NCBI GenBank assembly: GCA_900552245.1 | Contig: URYY01000043.1 | Coordinates: 1-14,628 of the forward strand | From: an uncultured Opitutales bacterium | Lineage (GTDB): Bacteria > Verrucomicrobiota > Verrucomicrobiia > Opitutales > Intestinicryptomonadaceae | DNA: 14,628 bases | Direction of reading: 5' to 3' | Shown: one piece after another, positions 1 to 7,425 of the stretch | Numbering within the stretch: the first letter of the stretch is position 1 | Layout of the letters: each line of letters opens with the position of its first letter | Notes under the pieces: generated by a model | Database searches by the model: none | The model's input: the letters and a program-made list of their open reading frames with translations, nothing else | Told to the model about the DNA's origin: nothing | Made by a program: the position numbers and the translations under genes

Positions 1-1059
1 GTAAAGAGGGTCTTGGCAAAGCCGAGGGCGACGCCGATAGAGGATTTTGCGGTTATGATATCGCCGAGTGCGGACGCTTGCCTAGAGCAGATGGCTCAGC
101 GCTCCCACTTGCTTACCGAGCGCAACTTTGGGCGGACGATGCGCATGTTTGTGCCGCTTTACGTCAGCAACGTGTGCGTGAATAACTGCCTGTACTGCGG
201 ATTTGCAAAGCGAAACCACATAGAGCGCAAGACACTGACCCTAGACGAGGTCAGGGCTGAAGTCGACGCAACTTACGCCATGGGCTTTAGGAGCATCTTG
301 CTAGTTGCGGGCGAAAGTCCAAAGCTTGTGAACTTGGGCTACATGGACGAGTGCATAAAGATAGCCGCAAAGAAGTTTGCCTCCATAAGCGTCGAGATTG
401 CTCCGTCGCCGGTTGCAGTTTACAAGCGCTTTGTGGAAGAGGGCTGCGAGGGGCTTACGGTATTTCAGGAAACTTACGACCCCGACGTTTACAAGGTTAT
501 GCATCCGAGCGGCCCAAAGGCTAACTACGCGTGGCGTTTGGATACTCCCAGCAGGGCGGCCGAGGCCGGAATGAGGAATTTGGGCTTGGGGCCCTTGTTT
601 GGGCTCAATGATTGGTACTTTGAAATTATAGCCTGCGCAATGCATGCGAAATATCTGTACAAGAATTACTACCGCGCGCGAGTCGGGATTAGCCTTCCGC
701 GAATGAGGCCTGCCGAGAGCGGCTTTGTCGCAAAGGAGTCTTGCGTGCCTAATGACAGAGAGCTTGTAAAGATAGTTTGCGCCCTCAGAATTTGCATGGA
801 GCATCTCACTATCACTGTTTCTACCCGCGAGCCCCGCTATTTGCGCGATGGTTTGGTGGGCTTGGGCGTAACGCAGATGAGTGCCGCAAGTTCCACGAAG
901 CCCGGCGGCTATGCCGAGCCCGAGACTGCGGGAGGGCAGTTTGATATAAATGACGATAGATCCGTAGAGGAATTTTCCAAAATGCTCGTATCAAAGGGCT
1001 ACGAGCCCGTTTGGAAGGATTTTGATATATCTCTTACAAAAGTAGGCGCAAATTGTTAA
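1..1059 (+). CDS. thiH: 2-iminoacetate synthase ThiH, 5' end outside window
   Basis: This is a radical-SAM enzyme that cleaves tyrosine to dehydroglycine (2-iminoacetate) and p-cresol. Dehydroglycine feeds the ThiG-catalysed thiazole synthesis of thiamine. The cluster CxxxCxxC is visible as C55, C59 and C62, counted from the TTG at position 13, inside CVNNCLYCGF. Other family signatures are VPLYVSN, FQETYDPDVY, SLPRMRP, STREPRY, TKPGGY and the C-terminal WKDFD. The frame stays open to the left edge. Alignment from memory with the roughly 377-residue E. coli ThiH puts residue 11 near E. coli residue 40, so about 30 N-terminal residues are probably missing. The TTG at 13 is therefore unlikely to be the true start; a purine run lies only 3 bases before it. 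The neighbouring thiazole genes would be expected upstream. The next gene, 89 bp downstream, is unrelated to thiamine. Function is near certain; the start is not visible. Confidence 0.94.
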   Translation, partial: VKRVLAKPRATPIEDFAVMISPSADACLEQMAQRSHLLTERNFGRTMRMFVPLYVSNVCVNNCLYCGFAKRNHIERKTLTLDEVRAEVDATYAMGFRSILLVAGESPKLVNLGYMDECIKIAAKKFASISVEIAPSPVAVYKRFVEEGCEGLTVFQETYDPDVYKVMHPSGPKANYAWRLDTPSRAAEAGMRNLGLGPLFGLNDWYFEIIACAMHAKYLYKNYYRARVGISLPRMRPAESGFVAKESCVPNDRELVKIVCALRICMEHLTITVSTREPRYLRDGLVGLGVTQMSAASSTKPGGYAEPETAGGQFDINDDRSVEEFSKMLVSKGYEPVWKDFDISLTKVGANC

Positions 1060-1096
1060 GATTTGCGATGAAATAGCGATATTGAAGCTTGATTTT

Positions 1097-1125
1097 TTGC
1101 GCAAATTCCCATAGGGTTTGCGCAA
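1097..1125. repeat. 9-bp perfect inverted repeat in the gap before the beta-CASP gene
   Basis: TTGCGCAAA (1097-1105) and TTTGCGCAA (1117-1125) are perfect inverted copies around an 11-base spacer. Inside the spacer CCC (1108-1110) can pair with GGG (1114-1116), giving a nearly continuous hairpin. No T-run follows on either strand, since the T-run lies before the hairpin on the plus strand. It is therefore not a standard intrinsic terminator for thiH. It could be an operator, a 5' UTR structure for the downstream gene, or a dispersed genomic repeat. The repeat is seen directly; any role is a guess. Confidence 0.6.
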
Positions 1126-1144
1126 CTTGGGCTTCCTTGGGCTT
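1126..1144. repeat. Short direct repeat just before the beta-CASP start codon
   Basis: CTTGGGCTT occurs twice (1126-1134 and 1136-1144), separated by one base, so the period is 10 bp. The second copy ends 4 bases before the ATG at 1149. The repeat sits where a Shine-Dalgarno sequence would be expected and provides none. A 10-bp period puts both copies on the same face of the helix, which would suit a regulator, but chance is also possible. Confidence 0.45.
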
Positions 1145-1148
1145 TTCT

Positions 1149-2501
1149 ATGATTTATACGGATTTAAATACGGGCGTCGATGTTGGGGCAAGTGCGCACA
1201 AACTTGAGATAGGCGGCTTTAACGCGCTTATCGATTGCGGCATGCACCCAAAGAAGCTCGGTTTGGATTCGCTGCCCGATTTAAAGAAGATAGGAGATGA
1301 CACTCTCGACTTTATAGCAATAACCCACGCGCATCTAGACCATGTGGGGGCTCTTCCCATTGTTGCGGAGCACCAGTCTATGGCTCAGATTTTAATGGGC
1401 GAGGTCACGGAAGATTTGTCGCTTAGAATGTTGCGAAATTCCAGAAACGTCATGGTCAGGCAGCGCGAGGAGCTTGGCATAAACGAGTATCCGCTATTTG
1501 GGTTTTCGCAGATAGACGCATTGAAGGGCAGAATTTTGCCCTTTACTTTGAATCGCCCGCGCAGCTTTGAGTTTGAGAATCGCAAGCTTGAAATAGAGTT
1601 TTACAGGGCGGGGCACATTCCGGGGGCAACGGCTGTATCATTTAAGACTAACAAGGAATCCGTCTTGTTTACGGGCGACATTTCCTTTAGGGCCTCGCAA
1701 CTGATAAAGGGAGCTGATATTCCGAAGGGGCACTTTGATGTACTTGTGATGGAAACTACGAGGGGAGAGCTAGACAGGCAGGCAACTTACGAGTCCGAGT
1801 GCGCTAGGTTTGTGACAGCCCTTGGCAGAGTTGTGCGCGACGGCGGAAGCGTTCTGGTTCCCGCCTTTGCCCTGGGCAGAATGCAGGAGATTTTGCAGCT
1901 TATAAAAAAGGGCAAGCAAAGCGGGGAAATCCCGCAAGATACGCATGTATTCTGCGCAGGTTTGGGCATAGATATAGCCGAGTATTTGCTCAGGCAGTCG
2001 CGCAAAAATCCGGGGCTTAGCTTTGACAAGACTGCGTACGACTTAATTGAACCATTTAAGGAAAAGGTCGTTCCCGCCCAAGATTTGTCGCAAAAGGGAA
2101 TATACGTCTTGGGAAGCGGAATGCTTCTTGAGAACACTCCCAGCTACGCGGCGGCGTCGGCTTTGATGGAGCACTCTGAAAATGCGATTTTCTTTGTCGG
2201 CTATTGCGATCCGGATACTCCAGGGGGCAGGCTTTTAAAGAAGGCAAAGGGCGATACTACCTTCGCCTTCCATAACCTAGGCTACGTAGCTAGGGTGAAT
2301 TGCAGGATAGACAAATTCGATTTAAGCTCGCATGCGGATAGGCGCGAGCTTTTGGACTTTGCCTTGCGTTGCGATCCGCGCGTCATAATTTTAACGCACG
2401 GCTCGGAGGAGTCGCGCGGGTGGTTTATGGACGAAATTTTAGACGTAGCTTCGCATATTACCGTAATAATACCCGAGCCGGGTGTATCGGAAAGCGTTTA
2501 G
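1149..2501 (+). CDS. Beta-CASP metallo-beta-lactamase-fold protein, probable RNA nuclease
   Basis: This 450-residue protein is a metallo-beta-lactamase-fold hydrolase with a beta-CASP domain and a C-terminal RNA-metabolising segment, the architecture of bacterial relatives of CPSF73/Ysh1. The metal site is visible: H60-A-H62-L-D64-H65, then H156 in AGHIPGA and D177 in FTGDIS. The beta-CASP motifs follow: acidic motif A at E202 (METTRG), motif B His395 (SSHAD) and motif C His417 (LTHGSEES). VGYCDPDTPGGRLL at about 350-363 matches the glycine-rich RNA-specificity motif. All catalytic positions are present, so it should be an active zinc-dependent nuclease in the cytoplasm; the substrate cannot be read from sequence. 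I chose ATG 1149 over TTG 1089, because the extra 20 residues from the TTG would be translated from the inverted and direct repeats and fall outside the fold. There is no clear ribosome binding site. Family is confident; in vivo role is inferred. Confidence 0.9.
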   Translation: MIYTDLNTGVDVGASAHKLEIGGFNALIDCGMHPKKLGLDSLPDLKKIGDDTLDFIAITHAHLDHVGALPIVAEHQSMAQILMGEVTEDLSLRMLRNSRNVMVRQREELGINEYPLFGFSQIDALKGRILPFTLNRPRSFEFENRKLEIEFYRAGHIPGATAVSFKTNKESVLFTGDISFRASQLIKGADIPKGHFDVLVMETTRGELDRQATYESECARFVTALGRVVRDGGSVLVPAFALGRMQEILQLIKKGKQSGEIPQDTHVFCAGLGIDIAEYLLRQSRKNPGLSFDKTAYDLIEPFKEKVVPAQDLSQKGIYVLGSGMLLENTPSYAAASALMEHSENAIFFVGYCDPDTPGGRLLKKAKGDTTFAFHNLGYVARVNCRIDKFDLSSHADRRELLDFALRCDPRVIILTHGSEESRGWFMDEILDVASHITVIIPEPGVSESV

Positions 2502-2533
2502 ATTGTGGCTTAGAGGGCTTTGGGGGCGCGCTA

Positions 2534-2612
2534 TTTTCAATTTGCTTTGGGCGTTTTGAAATATGTGTTTCAATAATTGTGTTGTAAATTTTGAAACAAA
2601 TTGCCTATATTT
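2534..2612 (+). promoter_or_regulatory. Candidate promoter and palindromic operator of the efflux operon
   Basis: The 141-bp gap before the adaptor gene contains a perfect palindrome TTGAAATATGTGTTTCAA (2556-2573), that is TTGAAA-N6-TTTCAA. A further TTGAAAC copy lies at 2591-2597 and a TTTTCAA copy at 2534-2540. CAATTTG (2539-2545) and CAAATTG (2598-2604, one base either way) form an outer inverted pair. A plausible sigma-70 promoter is TTGTAA (about 2582-2587), an 18-bp spacer, then TATATT (about 2606-2611). The third half-site lies inside that spacer, where a bound repressor would block polymerase. Efflux operons are often controlled by TetR- or MarR-type repressors at such palindromes, but no regulator gene is in view. 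The repeats are seen; promoter and operator functions are inferred. Confidence 0.45.
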
Positions 2613-2642
2613 TTCGATTGTACTTCATAAACGTTTGGAAGG

Positions 2643-3929
2643 ATGTCGAAACATTATTTAGCAAAATTTGCAGTCGCTATTGTTGCGATTGCGCTGGTTG
2701 TGGGAGCGTACTTTGCCTTTTTTGCAAAGGGTGGCGAGAGTGTGGTTTTTAAAACCGCAAAGGTTGAAAATCGCGACATCGTGCTTACTATAGATGCGAC
2801 TGGAACTTTGGAGGCCGAGGACTTTATTGAAGTTGGCGCGAGAGTTTCCGGCGAGATTGTCTCTTTTGGCAAGGATAAGGAGGGCAAAATTATAGACTAT
2901 AGCTCGGAAGTCAAAGAGGGCGATATTCTGGCTTTGATAGACGACGAGATACCGCGCTCGGATTTGCTTGAGGCTCAGGCGGGTTTGGATTCTGCAAAGG
3001 CCACAAAGGCGCAGGCGCAGGCAGAGCTATTAGAAAATCAGGCGACCTACAATCAGGCTTACAGAGATTGGAAGCGCGCCGAGCAGCTTGGGGTAAGCGA
3101 GGCTCTAAGCCAGTCTTCATACGATTCCTACCTTGCTTCATACGAGGCCGCAAAGGCCAGGGTTGAGACTTCCAAGGCAAAGATAATACAGGCCGACGCC
3201 CAGATAGTTCAGGCCGAGGCTTCCGTAAATACGGCAAAGCGAAACTTGGACTATTGCGTAATAAAATCGCCCGTCGATGGGGTTGTGGTGGATAGAATGG
3301 TTAGCATAGGCCAGACGGTGGTTTCCAACATGAGCGCAAGTAGCCTCTTTTTAATTGCTACCGACTTAAAGCGCATGGAGGCTTGGGCTTCGGTAAACGA
3401 GGCGGACATTGGCTACATAAAAAAAGGGCAGAAAGTGCATTTTACCGTCGATGCCTTTCCGAATAAAACTTTTGAGGGAATAGTTCAGAAGATAAGGCTA
3501 AATGCCACGATGTCTCAAAACGTCGTAACTTATGTAGTTGAGGTCGTATTTGACAATAAGGATTTGCTGCTATTCCCATACCTTACGGCGAATTTGAATT
3601 TTGAGGTTGCCAGAGCCGACAAAGCTAAGTGCATACCAAATTCCGCCCTGCATTTTACTCCGGACTTTGCCTCGGCCTTCCCTGAGAATAAGGACGCATC
3701 TAAGTCTCGAGTCTGGGTTTTATCGGGGGGCTCTGTAGAGCCGCGAGACCTTACATTGGGCATAAGCGACGGAATTTTTACCCAAGTTTTGGGCGACGAA
3801 TTGAAGATTGGCGAGGAGGTAGTAACCGGAGTTGAGCTTGTTCAGCAAGAGAAGCAAAAAGCTTCAAATCCCTTTGGTCCAAAGCCTCCGCGCTTCCGCA
3901 AAAACGGCAAGCAGGGCAATCAGAAATGA
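2643..3929 (+). CDS. macA: MacA-like periplasmic adaptor of a tripartite efflux pump
   Basis: This membrane-fusion (HlyD/MacA family) protein links an inner-membrane ABC transporter to an outer-membrane channel. An N-terminal membrane anchor spans about residues 7-27 and the rest would be periplasmic. The first half of the lipoyl domain is at about 60-103 (VGARVSGEIV through EGDILALID). A long Ala/Gln/Glu-rich coiled-coil hairpin covers about 105-202, and the second lipoyl half is at about 203-225 (VIKSPVDGVVVDRMVSIGQTV). A beta-barrel follows to about 322 and a membrane-proximal domain to about 400. The C-terminus is Lys/Pro-rich. At 428 residues it is somewhat longer than E. coli MacA. An in-frame stop at 2628 makes ATG 2643 the only sensible start; GGAAGG abuts it directly, an unusually tight spacing. 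The stop overlaps the next start by 4 bp (ATGA), so the genes are translationally coupled. The substrate (macrolides, lipids or peptides) is not determined by sequence. Confidence 0.92.
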   Translation: MSKHYLAKFAVAIVAIALVVGAYFAFFAKGGESVVFKTAKVENRDIVLTIDATGTLEAEDFIEVGARVSGEIVSFGKDKEGKIIDYSSEVKEGDILALIDDEIPRSDLLEAQAGLDSAKATKAQAQAELLENQATYNQAYRDWKRAEQLGVSEALSQSSYDSYLASYEAAKARVETSKAKIIQADAQIVQAEASVNTAKRNLDYCVIKSPVDGVVVDRMVSIGQTVVSNMSASSLFLIATDLKRMEAWASVNEADIGYIKKGQKVHFTVDAFPNKTFEGIVQKIRLNATMSQNVVTYVVEVVFDNKDLLLFPYLTANLNFEVARADKAKCIPNSALHFTPDFASAFPENKDASKSRVWVLSGGSVEPRDLTLGISDGIFTQVLGDELKIGEEVVTGVELVQQEKQKASNPFGPKPPRFRKNGKQGNQK

Positions 3930-4618
3930 GTTTAATAGAGCTTAAAAATATCTGCAAGTCCTACAAGATGGGAGACTTTGTCCTGCCCGTTTTAAAGGAT
4001 ATAACGCTCAGCGCAGACAAGGGCGAAATGCTTGCGCTCACGGGCTCGTCGGGGTCGGGCAAGAGCACGCTTATGAATATATTGGGCTGCCTTGATAGAC
4101 CGACGAGCGGAGAGTACTTCTTGGACGGCAAGGAGGTGTCTAAGCTAAATAACGACGGCAGGGCGGATGTCAGAAACAAAAAGATAGGTTTTGTATTTCA
4201 GAGCTTCAATTTGCTTTCTAGAACCACGGCGCTTGAGAATGTGATTATGCCGCTAAATTACACGGCAAGCCACTTGTCGGAGCGCGAGATGATTGAACGC
4301 GGAAAAGAGGCCTTGATAAAAGTCGGGCTTGGCGAGCGAATGGACCACGAGCCTTCGCAGCTCTCGGGCGGCCAGCAGCAGAGAGTTGCCATTGCAAGGG
4401 CCCTAATAAATAACCCGGAAATCCTATTTGCAGACGAGCCCACCGGAAATCTGGACAGCCGCATGAGTGACGAAATACTGGATATGTTTTGCCGGATAAA
4501 TGAAAGCGAGGGCGTAACCATAATCCTAGTCACGCACGAGTCCGACATAGCGGCGCGGGCAAAGCGCGTAATTAAGTTAATCGACGGCAGGATTATATCG
4601 GATCAAAGGCTAAGGTAA
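3926..4618 (+). CDS. MacB/LolD-type ABC transporter ATPase
   Basis: This 230-residue stand-alone ATPase powers the permease encoded next to it. It belongs to the MacB/LolD/FtsE group. All nucleotide-binding motifs are intact: Walker A GSSGSGKST (40-48), Q-loop Q92 in FVFQSFNLL, signature LSGGQQQR (146-153), Walker B ILFADEP (166-172), D-loop GNLD and H-loop H204. In E. coli MacB the ATPase and permease are one polypeptide; here they are separate genes, a common alternative arrangement. It starts inside the end of the adaptor gene (ATGA overlap) and its TAA stop shares one base with the next ATG. The context of adaptor before and permease plus outer-membrane channel after favours a MacAB-type extruder over a Lol lipoprotein system. 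Confidence 0.93.
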   Translation: MSLIELKNICKSYKMGDFVLPVLKDITLSADKGEMLALTGSSGSGKSTLMNILGCLDRPTSGEYFLDGKEVSKLNNDGRADVRNKKIGFVFQSFNLLSRTTALENVIMPLNYTASHLSEREMIERGKEALIKVGLGERMDHEPSQLSGGQQQRVAIARALINNPEILFADEPTGNLDSRMSDEILDMFCRINESEGVTIILVTHESDIAARAKRVIKLIDGRIISDQRLR

Positions 4619-5964
4619 TGAAAAAAATCAGAATTTTAAAAACCGCCTTTCGCTCGATAATGAGAAATCCCATGCGTACATTTCTAACTACGCTTGGAAT
4701 AGTGATAGGCATAGCGGCTGTCATAGCCCTCATGGAAATAGGAAACGGCGCCCAGGAAATCCTCAAGGAAAACATATCGGCAATGGGCGTAAATTCGATT
4801 ACCGTAAGGCCGGGTACAAGTATGCACGGCGGCGTTAGTTCGGGCGCGGGTGCAATGGCAAATTTGACGACAAAAGACATAGACGCAATAAAGAAGTCCT
4901 GCCCCAGCGTCAAGCTTGTAACCCCCGTAATTTCAGCGCGCGGACAGGTAATTTACAAGGGCAAAAACTGGAATCCCTTCAGCATAAGCGGCGTTGCAGA
5001 CAACTACTTGGAAATAGGTAATTGGAAGCTCTCAGAAGGCGTTATGTTTGATGAAAGGCAGGTTGCGCGCGGAGCCAAAGTTTGCCTGATAGGCTCGACA
5101 ATAAGGCGCGAACTCTTCGGCTCCGAGGATCCCTTGGGAAAGGATATAAGGATACAAAATGTTCTATTTAAAGTGATAGGGGTTTTAGCAAGCAAGGGAG
5201 CAAATATGATTGGCATGGACCAAGATGACGTTATTTTGGCTCCGTGGACCGCCGTAAAGGCGCGGCTTGCAGGGGCGGGCAGCACTTCCGTAAGCTCCAT
5301 ATCTTCTGGAACTACAACGACAAATTCTCCGTCCTCAGCCTACGCTACCGCTACCTCACTCTACCCGGAGCAGACAGACGACAATATGCCCCCTGTGAGG
5401 TTTCAGAATGTCGATAGTATAGTGGCCTGGGCTTACACTCCCGAACTTGTCGATAGCGCGACGGAGGAAATTTCAAAAATTTTACGCAAGAGCCACAAGT
5501 TGGCTAATGATGCAGACGACGATTTTCAGATTCGCACAATGGCGGAATTTTCGACTTTCCTCACAAGCCAGACTGAAACTATGACAAAGCTTCTACTTTG
5601 TGTGGCTTTTGTGTCGCTTATAGTTGGCGGAGTCGGAATTATGAATATAATGCTTGTGTCCGTAACCGAGCGCACTCGCGAGATAGGCTTGAGAATGGCG
5701 GTGGGGGCAAAGAAAAAGGATATTTTGAGGCAGTTTTTGGTCGAATCCGTAGTTATTTGCCTATTGGGCGGGATAATAGGTATAGCCTTTGGGCACGGGG
5801 CTACTTTGGTCTTGGCGTTTTTGCTTAATTGGCCGTCGGCGGTTTCTTATCCGGCTTTGCTTTTGTCTGTCGGCGTTTCCGTATTGGTTGGAGTTTTATT
5901 TGGATATTATCCCGCTTGGAAGGCGGCGAGGTTGGACCCTATTGAGGCATTGAGGTATGAATAA
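4618..5964 (+). CDS. MacB-type ABC permease, FtsX family
   Basis: This is the inner-membrane permease of the MacB type, which moves substrate by mechanical coupling between cytoplasmic ATP hydrolysis and periplasmic movement. The 448-residue protein has the expected four-helix layout: TM1 at about 21-40 (TFLTTLGIVIGIAAVIALMEIGNGAQ follows the family pattern), a large periplasmic domain (about 41-322), then TM2 (about 324-348), TM3 (about 374-402) and TM4 (about 412-432). The FtsX-family signature ERTREIGLRMAVGAKKKDILRQF lies after TM2, and the ending PAWKAARLDPIEALRYE is typical. An unusual Ser/Thr-rich, low-complexity stretch lies at about 219-249 inside the periplasmic domain and is probably a flexible loop. 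The start overlaps the ATPase stop by 1 bp and the end overlaps the next gene by 8 bp, so the stoichiometry is likely set by coupled translation. Confidence 0.92.
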   Translation: MKKIRILKTAFRSIMRNPMRTFLTTLGIVIGIAAVIALMEIGNGAQEILKENISAMGVNSITVRPGTSMHGGVSSGAGAMANLTTKDIDAIKKSCPSVKLVTPVISARGQVIYKGKNWNPFSISGVADNYLEIGNWKLSEGVMFDERQVARGAKVCLIGSTIRRELFGSEDPLGKDIRIQNVLFKVIGVLASKGANMIGMDQDDVILAPWTAVKARLAGAGSTSVSSISSGTTTTNSPSSAYATATSLYPEQTDDNMPPVRFQNVDSIVAWAYTPELVDSATEEISKILRKSHKLANDADDDFQIRTMAEFSTFLTSQTETMTKLLLCVAFVSLIVGGVGIMNIMLVSVTERTREIGLRMAVGAKKKDILRQFLVESVVICLLGGIIGIAFGHGATLVLAFLLNWPSAVSYPALLLSVGVSVLVGVLFGYYPAWKAARLDPIEALRYE

Positions 5965-7342
5965 ATTTTCTAATATATTTTTGGCTTTATCCTTGGCTTT
6001 GTGCTCTTGCGCAGTCGGGCCTGACTTTGAAAAACCCTCAGACGAATCTATGCCGGTCGGATTTGAGGACGAGCAGGGCGAGTTTAAGGGGCAGGTCGGA
6101 GACATCTCTAAGTGGTGGGAATTTTTTGGAGATCCGCTGCTTACAGAGCTTGTGGAAAAGTCGCTTGTCCACAATTTTGATGTGCGCTCCGCAGTGGCGT
6201 CTTTGGATGCAGCCTACGCAACTTTGGGGGTGTCGCAAAGCGGGCTATTTCCGACTATAGACGCAAATGCCTCAATGTCGGAGCAGGGGACGGGCAAGGG
6301 GGCGACAGCTCCCATGTATTCGGCTGGGCTTAGCGCCGAGTGGGAAATCGACGTATTTGGAGCAACTCGCAGGGGAATTGAATCGAGCTTGGCAAGCTAC
6401 GAGTATTCCAAGGCGGATTTGCAGGCGGTGCGCATAAAAATTGCGGCGGAAGTTGCCGATAAGTATTACCTGTACCGCTCAAAAATTCAGAACCTAAAAA
6501 TTACGCGCCAAAATCTCGAAACCCAGATAAAGACCTACGAAATTACCAAAAAGCGCGTGGGCTTTGAGGGCGATTTGGAAGTGGCAAGGGCAGCTGCGCA
6601 GGTAGCGAGCACAAAGGCCCAGATTCCGACTTTGGAGGCCGAGGCTATGCAGGCGAGATACGCGCTCGAACTATTAGTTGGCCTGCCCCTTGGAAGCCTG
6701 AAAGATAGCCTGTCGGAATACAGGGAGCTGCCGGCCTTTGAGAGGGCGATTCCCGTGAGCGTTCCCGCCGAACTTTTGCAGAGAAGGCCCGATATAATCG
6801 CGGCGGAATACGCGCTAAAGGCTGCAAATGCAAAAATTGGACAGGCCAAGGCGGATTACTATCCAAAGTTTTACATAAGCGGCAACATATCTTACAGCGC
6901 GCCCGATACCGTAAACGTATTTCAAAATCCCTACGGCTCTTGGAACGTGGGCCCCACCGCAAAGTGGAATCTGTTTAACGCTGGCAAAACTTACTACAAC
7001 GTGCGCTATCAGGAGGCACTGACGCGCAAGGCTGGTGTAGATTGGGACAGCGTTGTCGCGACCGCCATTAAGGAAACTCAGGACTACATGGCCGCCCTTT
7101 CCAAGGAAAGTCAGCGTGTTGAGAGCCTTTTAAAGGCCGTAGAGATGAATAACAGAGCCTACGAAATTTCATTTAAGCTCTATACCGCGGGCGAAATTGA
7201 ATTTATGGATTTGCTCGACGTTCAAAGAACGCTTCTTTCGTCGGAGCAGACTCTGGTTGAATCGCGCAGGCTCGTGCTCTCAAATATAATATATCTCTAT
7301 AAGTCACTGGGGGGCGGCTGGAATTTGAGCTTGGAAAATTAA
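5957..7342 (+). CDS. NodT/OprM-type outer-membrane efflux lipoprotein
   Basis: This is the outer-membrane channel of the pump, a TolC-superfamily trimeric beta-barrel with a periplasmic alpha-helical tunnel. A lipoprotein signal is visible: a short hydrophobic stretch ending LCSC, with Cys18 as probable lipid attachment site, followed by AVGPDFEKPS, a typical NodT-family mature start. The SKWWEFFGDPLLTELV segment (51-66) is the family's first conserved block. Two repeats of long helices follow, with the conserved RRPDIIAAEYALKAANAKIGQAKADYYP block (about 275-302) and a matching C-terminal repeat ending LLDVQRTLL. At 461 residues it has the usual length. GAGG at 5944-5947 gives a reasonable ribosome binding site 9 bases before ATG 5957. 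It is the last gene of the four-gene operon. The presence of this protein shows the host arm is Gram-negative. Confidence 0.93.
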   Translation: MNKFSNIFLALSLALCSCAVGPDFEKPSDESMPVGFEDEQGEFKGQVGDISKWWEFFGDPLLTELVEKSLVHNFDVRSAVASLDAAYATLGVSQSGLFPTIDANASMSEQGTGKGATAPMYSAGLSAEWEIDVFGATRRGIESSLASYEYSKADLQAVRIKIAAEVADKYYLYRSKIQNLKITRQNLETQIKTYEITKKRVGFEGDLEVARAAAQVASTKAQIPTLEAEAMQARYALELLVGLPLGSLKDSLSEYRELPAFERAIPVSVPAELLQRRPDIIAAEYALKAANAKIGQAKADYYPKFYISGNISYSAPDTVNVFQNPYGSWNVGPTAKWNLFNAGKTYYNVRYQEALTRKAGVDWDSVVATAIKETQDYMAALSKESQRVESLLKAVEMNNRAYEISFKLYTAGEIEFMDLLDVQRTLLSSEQTLVESRRLVLSNIIYLYKSLGGGWNLSLEN

Positions 7343-7398
7343 GGCTCTTGCGCGCCGCCAAAATTAGCGCGAGATTTGAATGCTTTTAAGCGCGCTTT

Positions 7399-7425
7399 GC
7401 CGGCAATTAATCGCCGGCTTTATTT
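7399..7425 (+). terminator. Probable terminator of the efflux operon
   Basis: GCCGGC (7399-7404) and GCCGGC (7413-7418), a self-complementary hexamer repeated around an 8-base loop, form a GC-rich 6-bp hairpin followed on the plus strand by TTTATTT. It lies 57 bp after the outer-membrane channel stop and overlaps the stop codon of the convergent ccsA gene. A second weak pairing, AGCGCG (7366-7371) with CGCGCT (7391-7396), lies just upstream. On the minus strand no T-run follows, so it is better as a terminator for the plus-strand operon than for ccsA. The stem is short, so confidence is moderate. Confidence 0.5.

Noticed and set aside
301..804. Long minus-strand open frame inside thiH
   Set aside because: It lies wholly antisense to a clearly conserved gene and its translation shows no recognisable features; similar antisense frames inside the other genes were dismissed for the same reason.
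1097..1125. Intrinsic terminator of thiH
   Set aside because: The hairpin has no T-run after it on either strand.
1089..1148. TTG start at 1089 for the beta-CASP protein
   Set aside because: The added residues come from the inverted and direct repeats, fit no part of the fold, and the ATG at 1149 gives the usual N-terminus.
7366..7396. AGCGCG/CGCGCT pairing as a second terminator
   Set aside because: Only 6 bp with a 19-base loop and no T-run; probably chance in GC-rich spacer.
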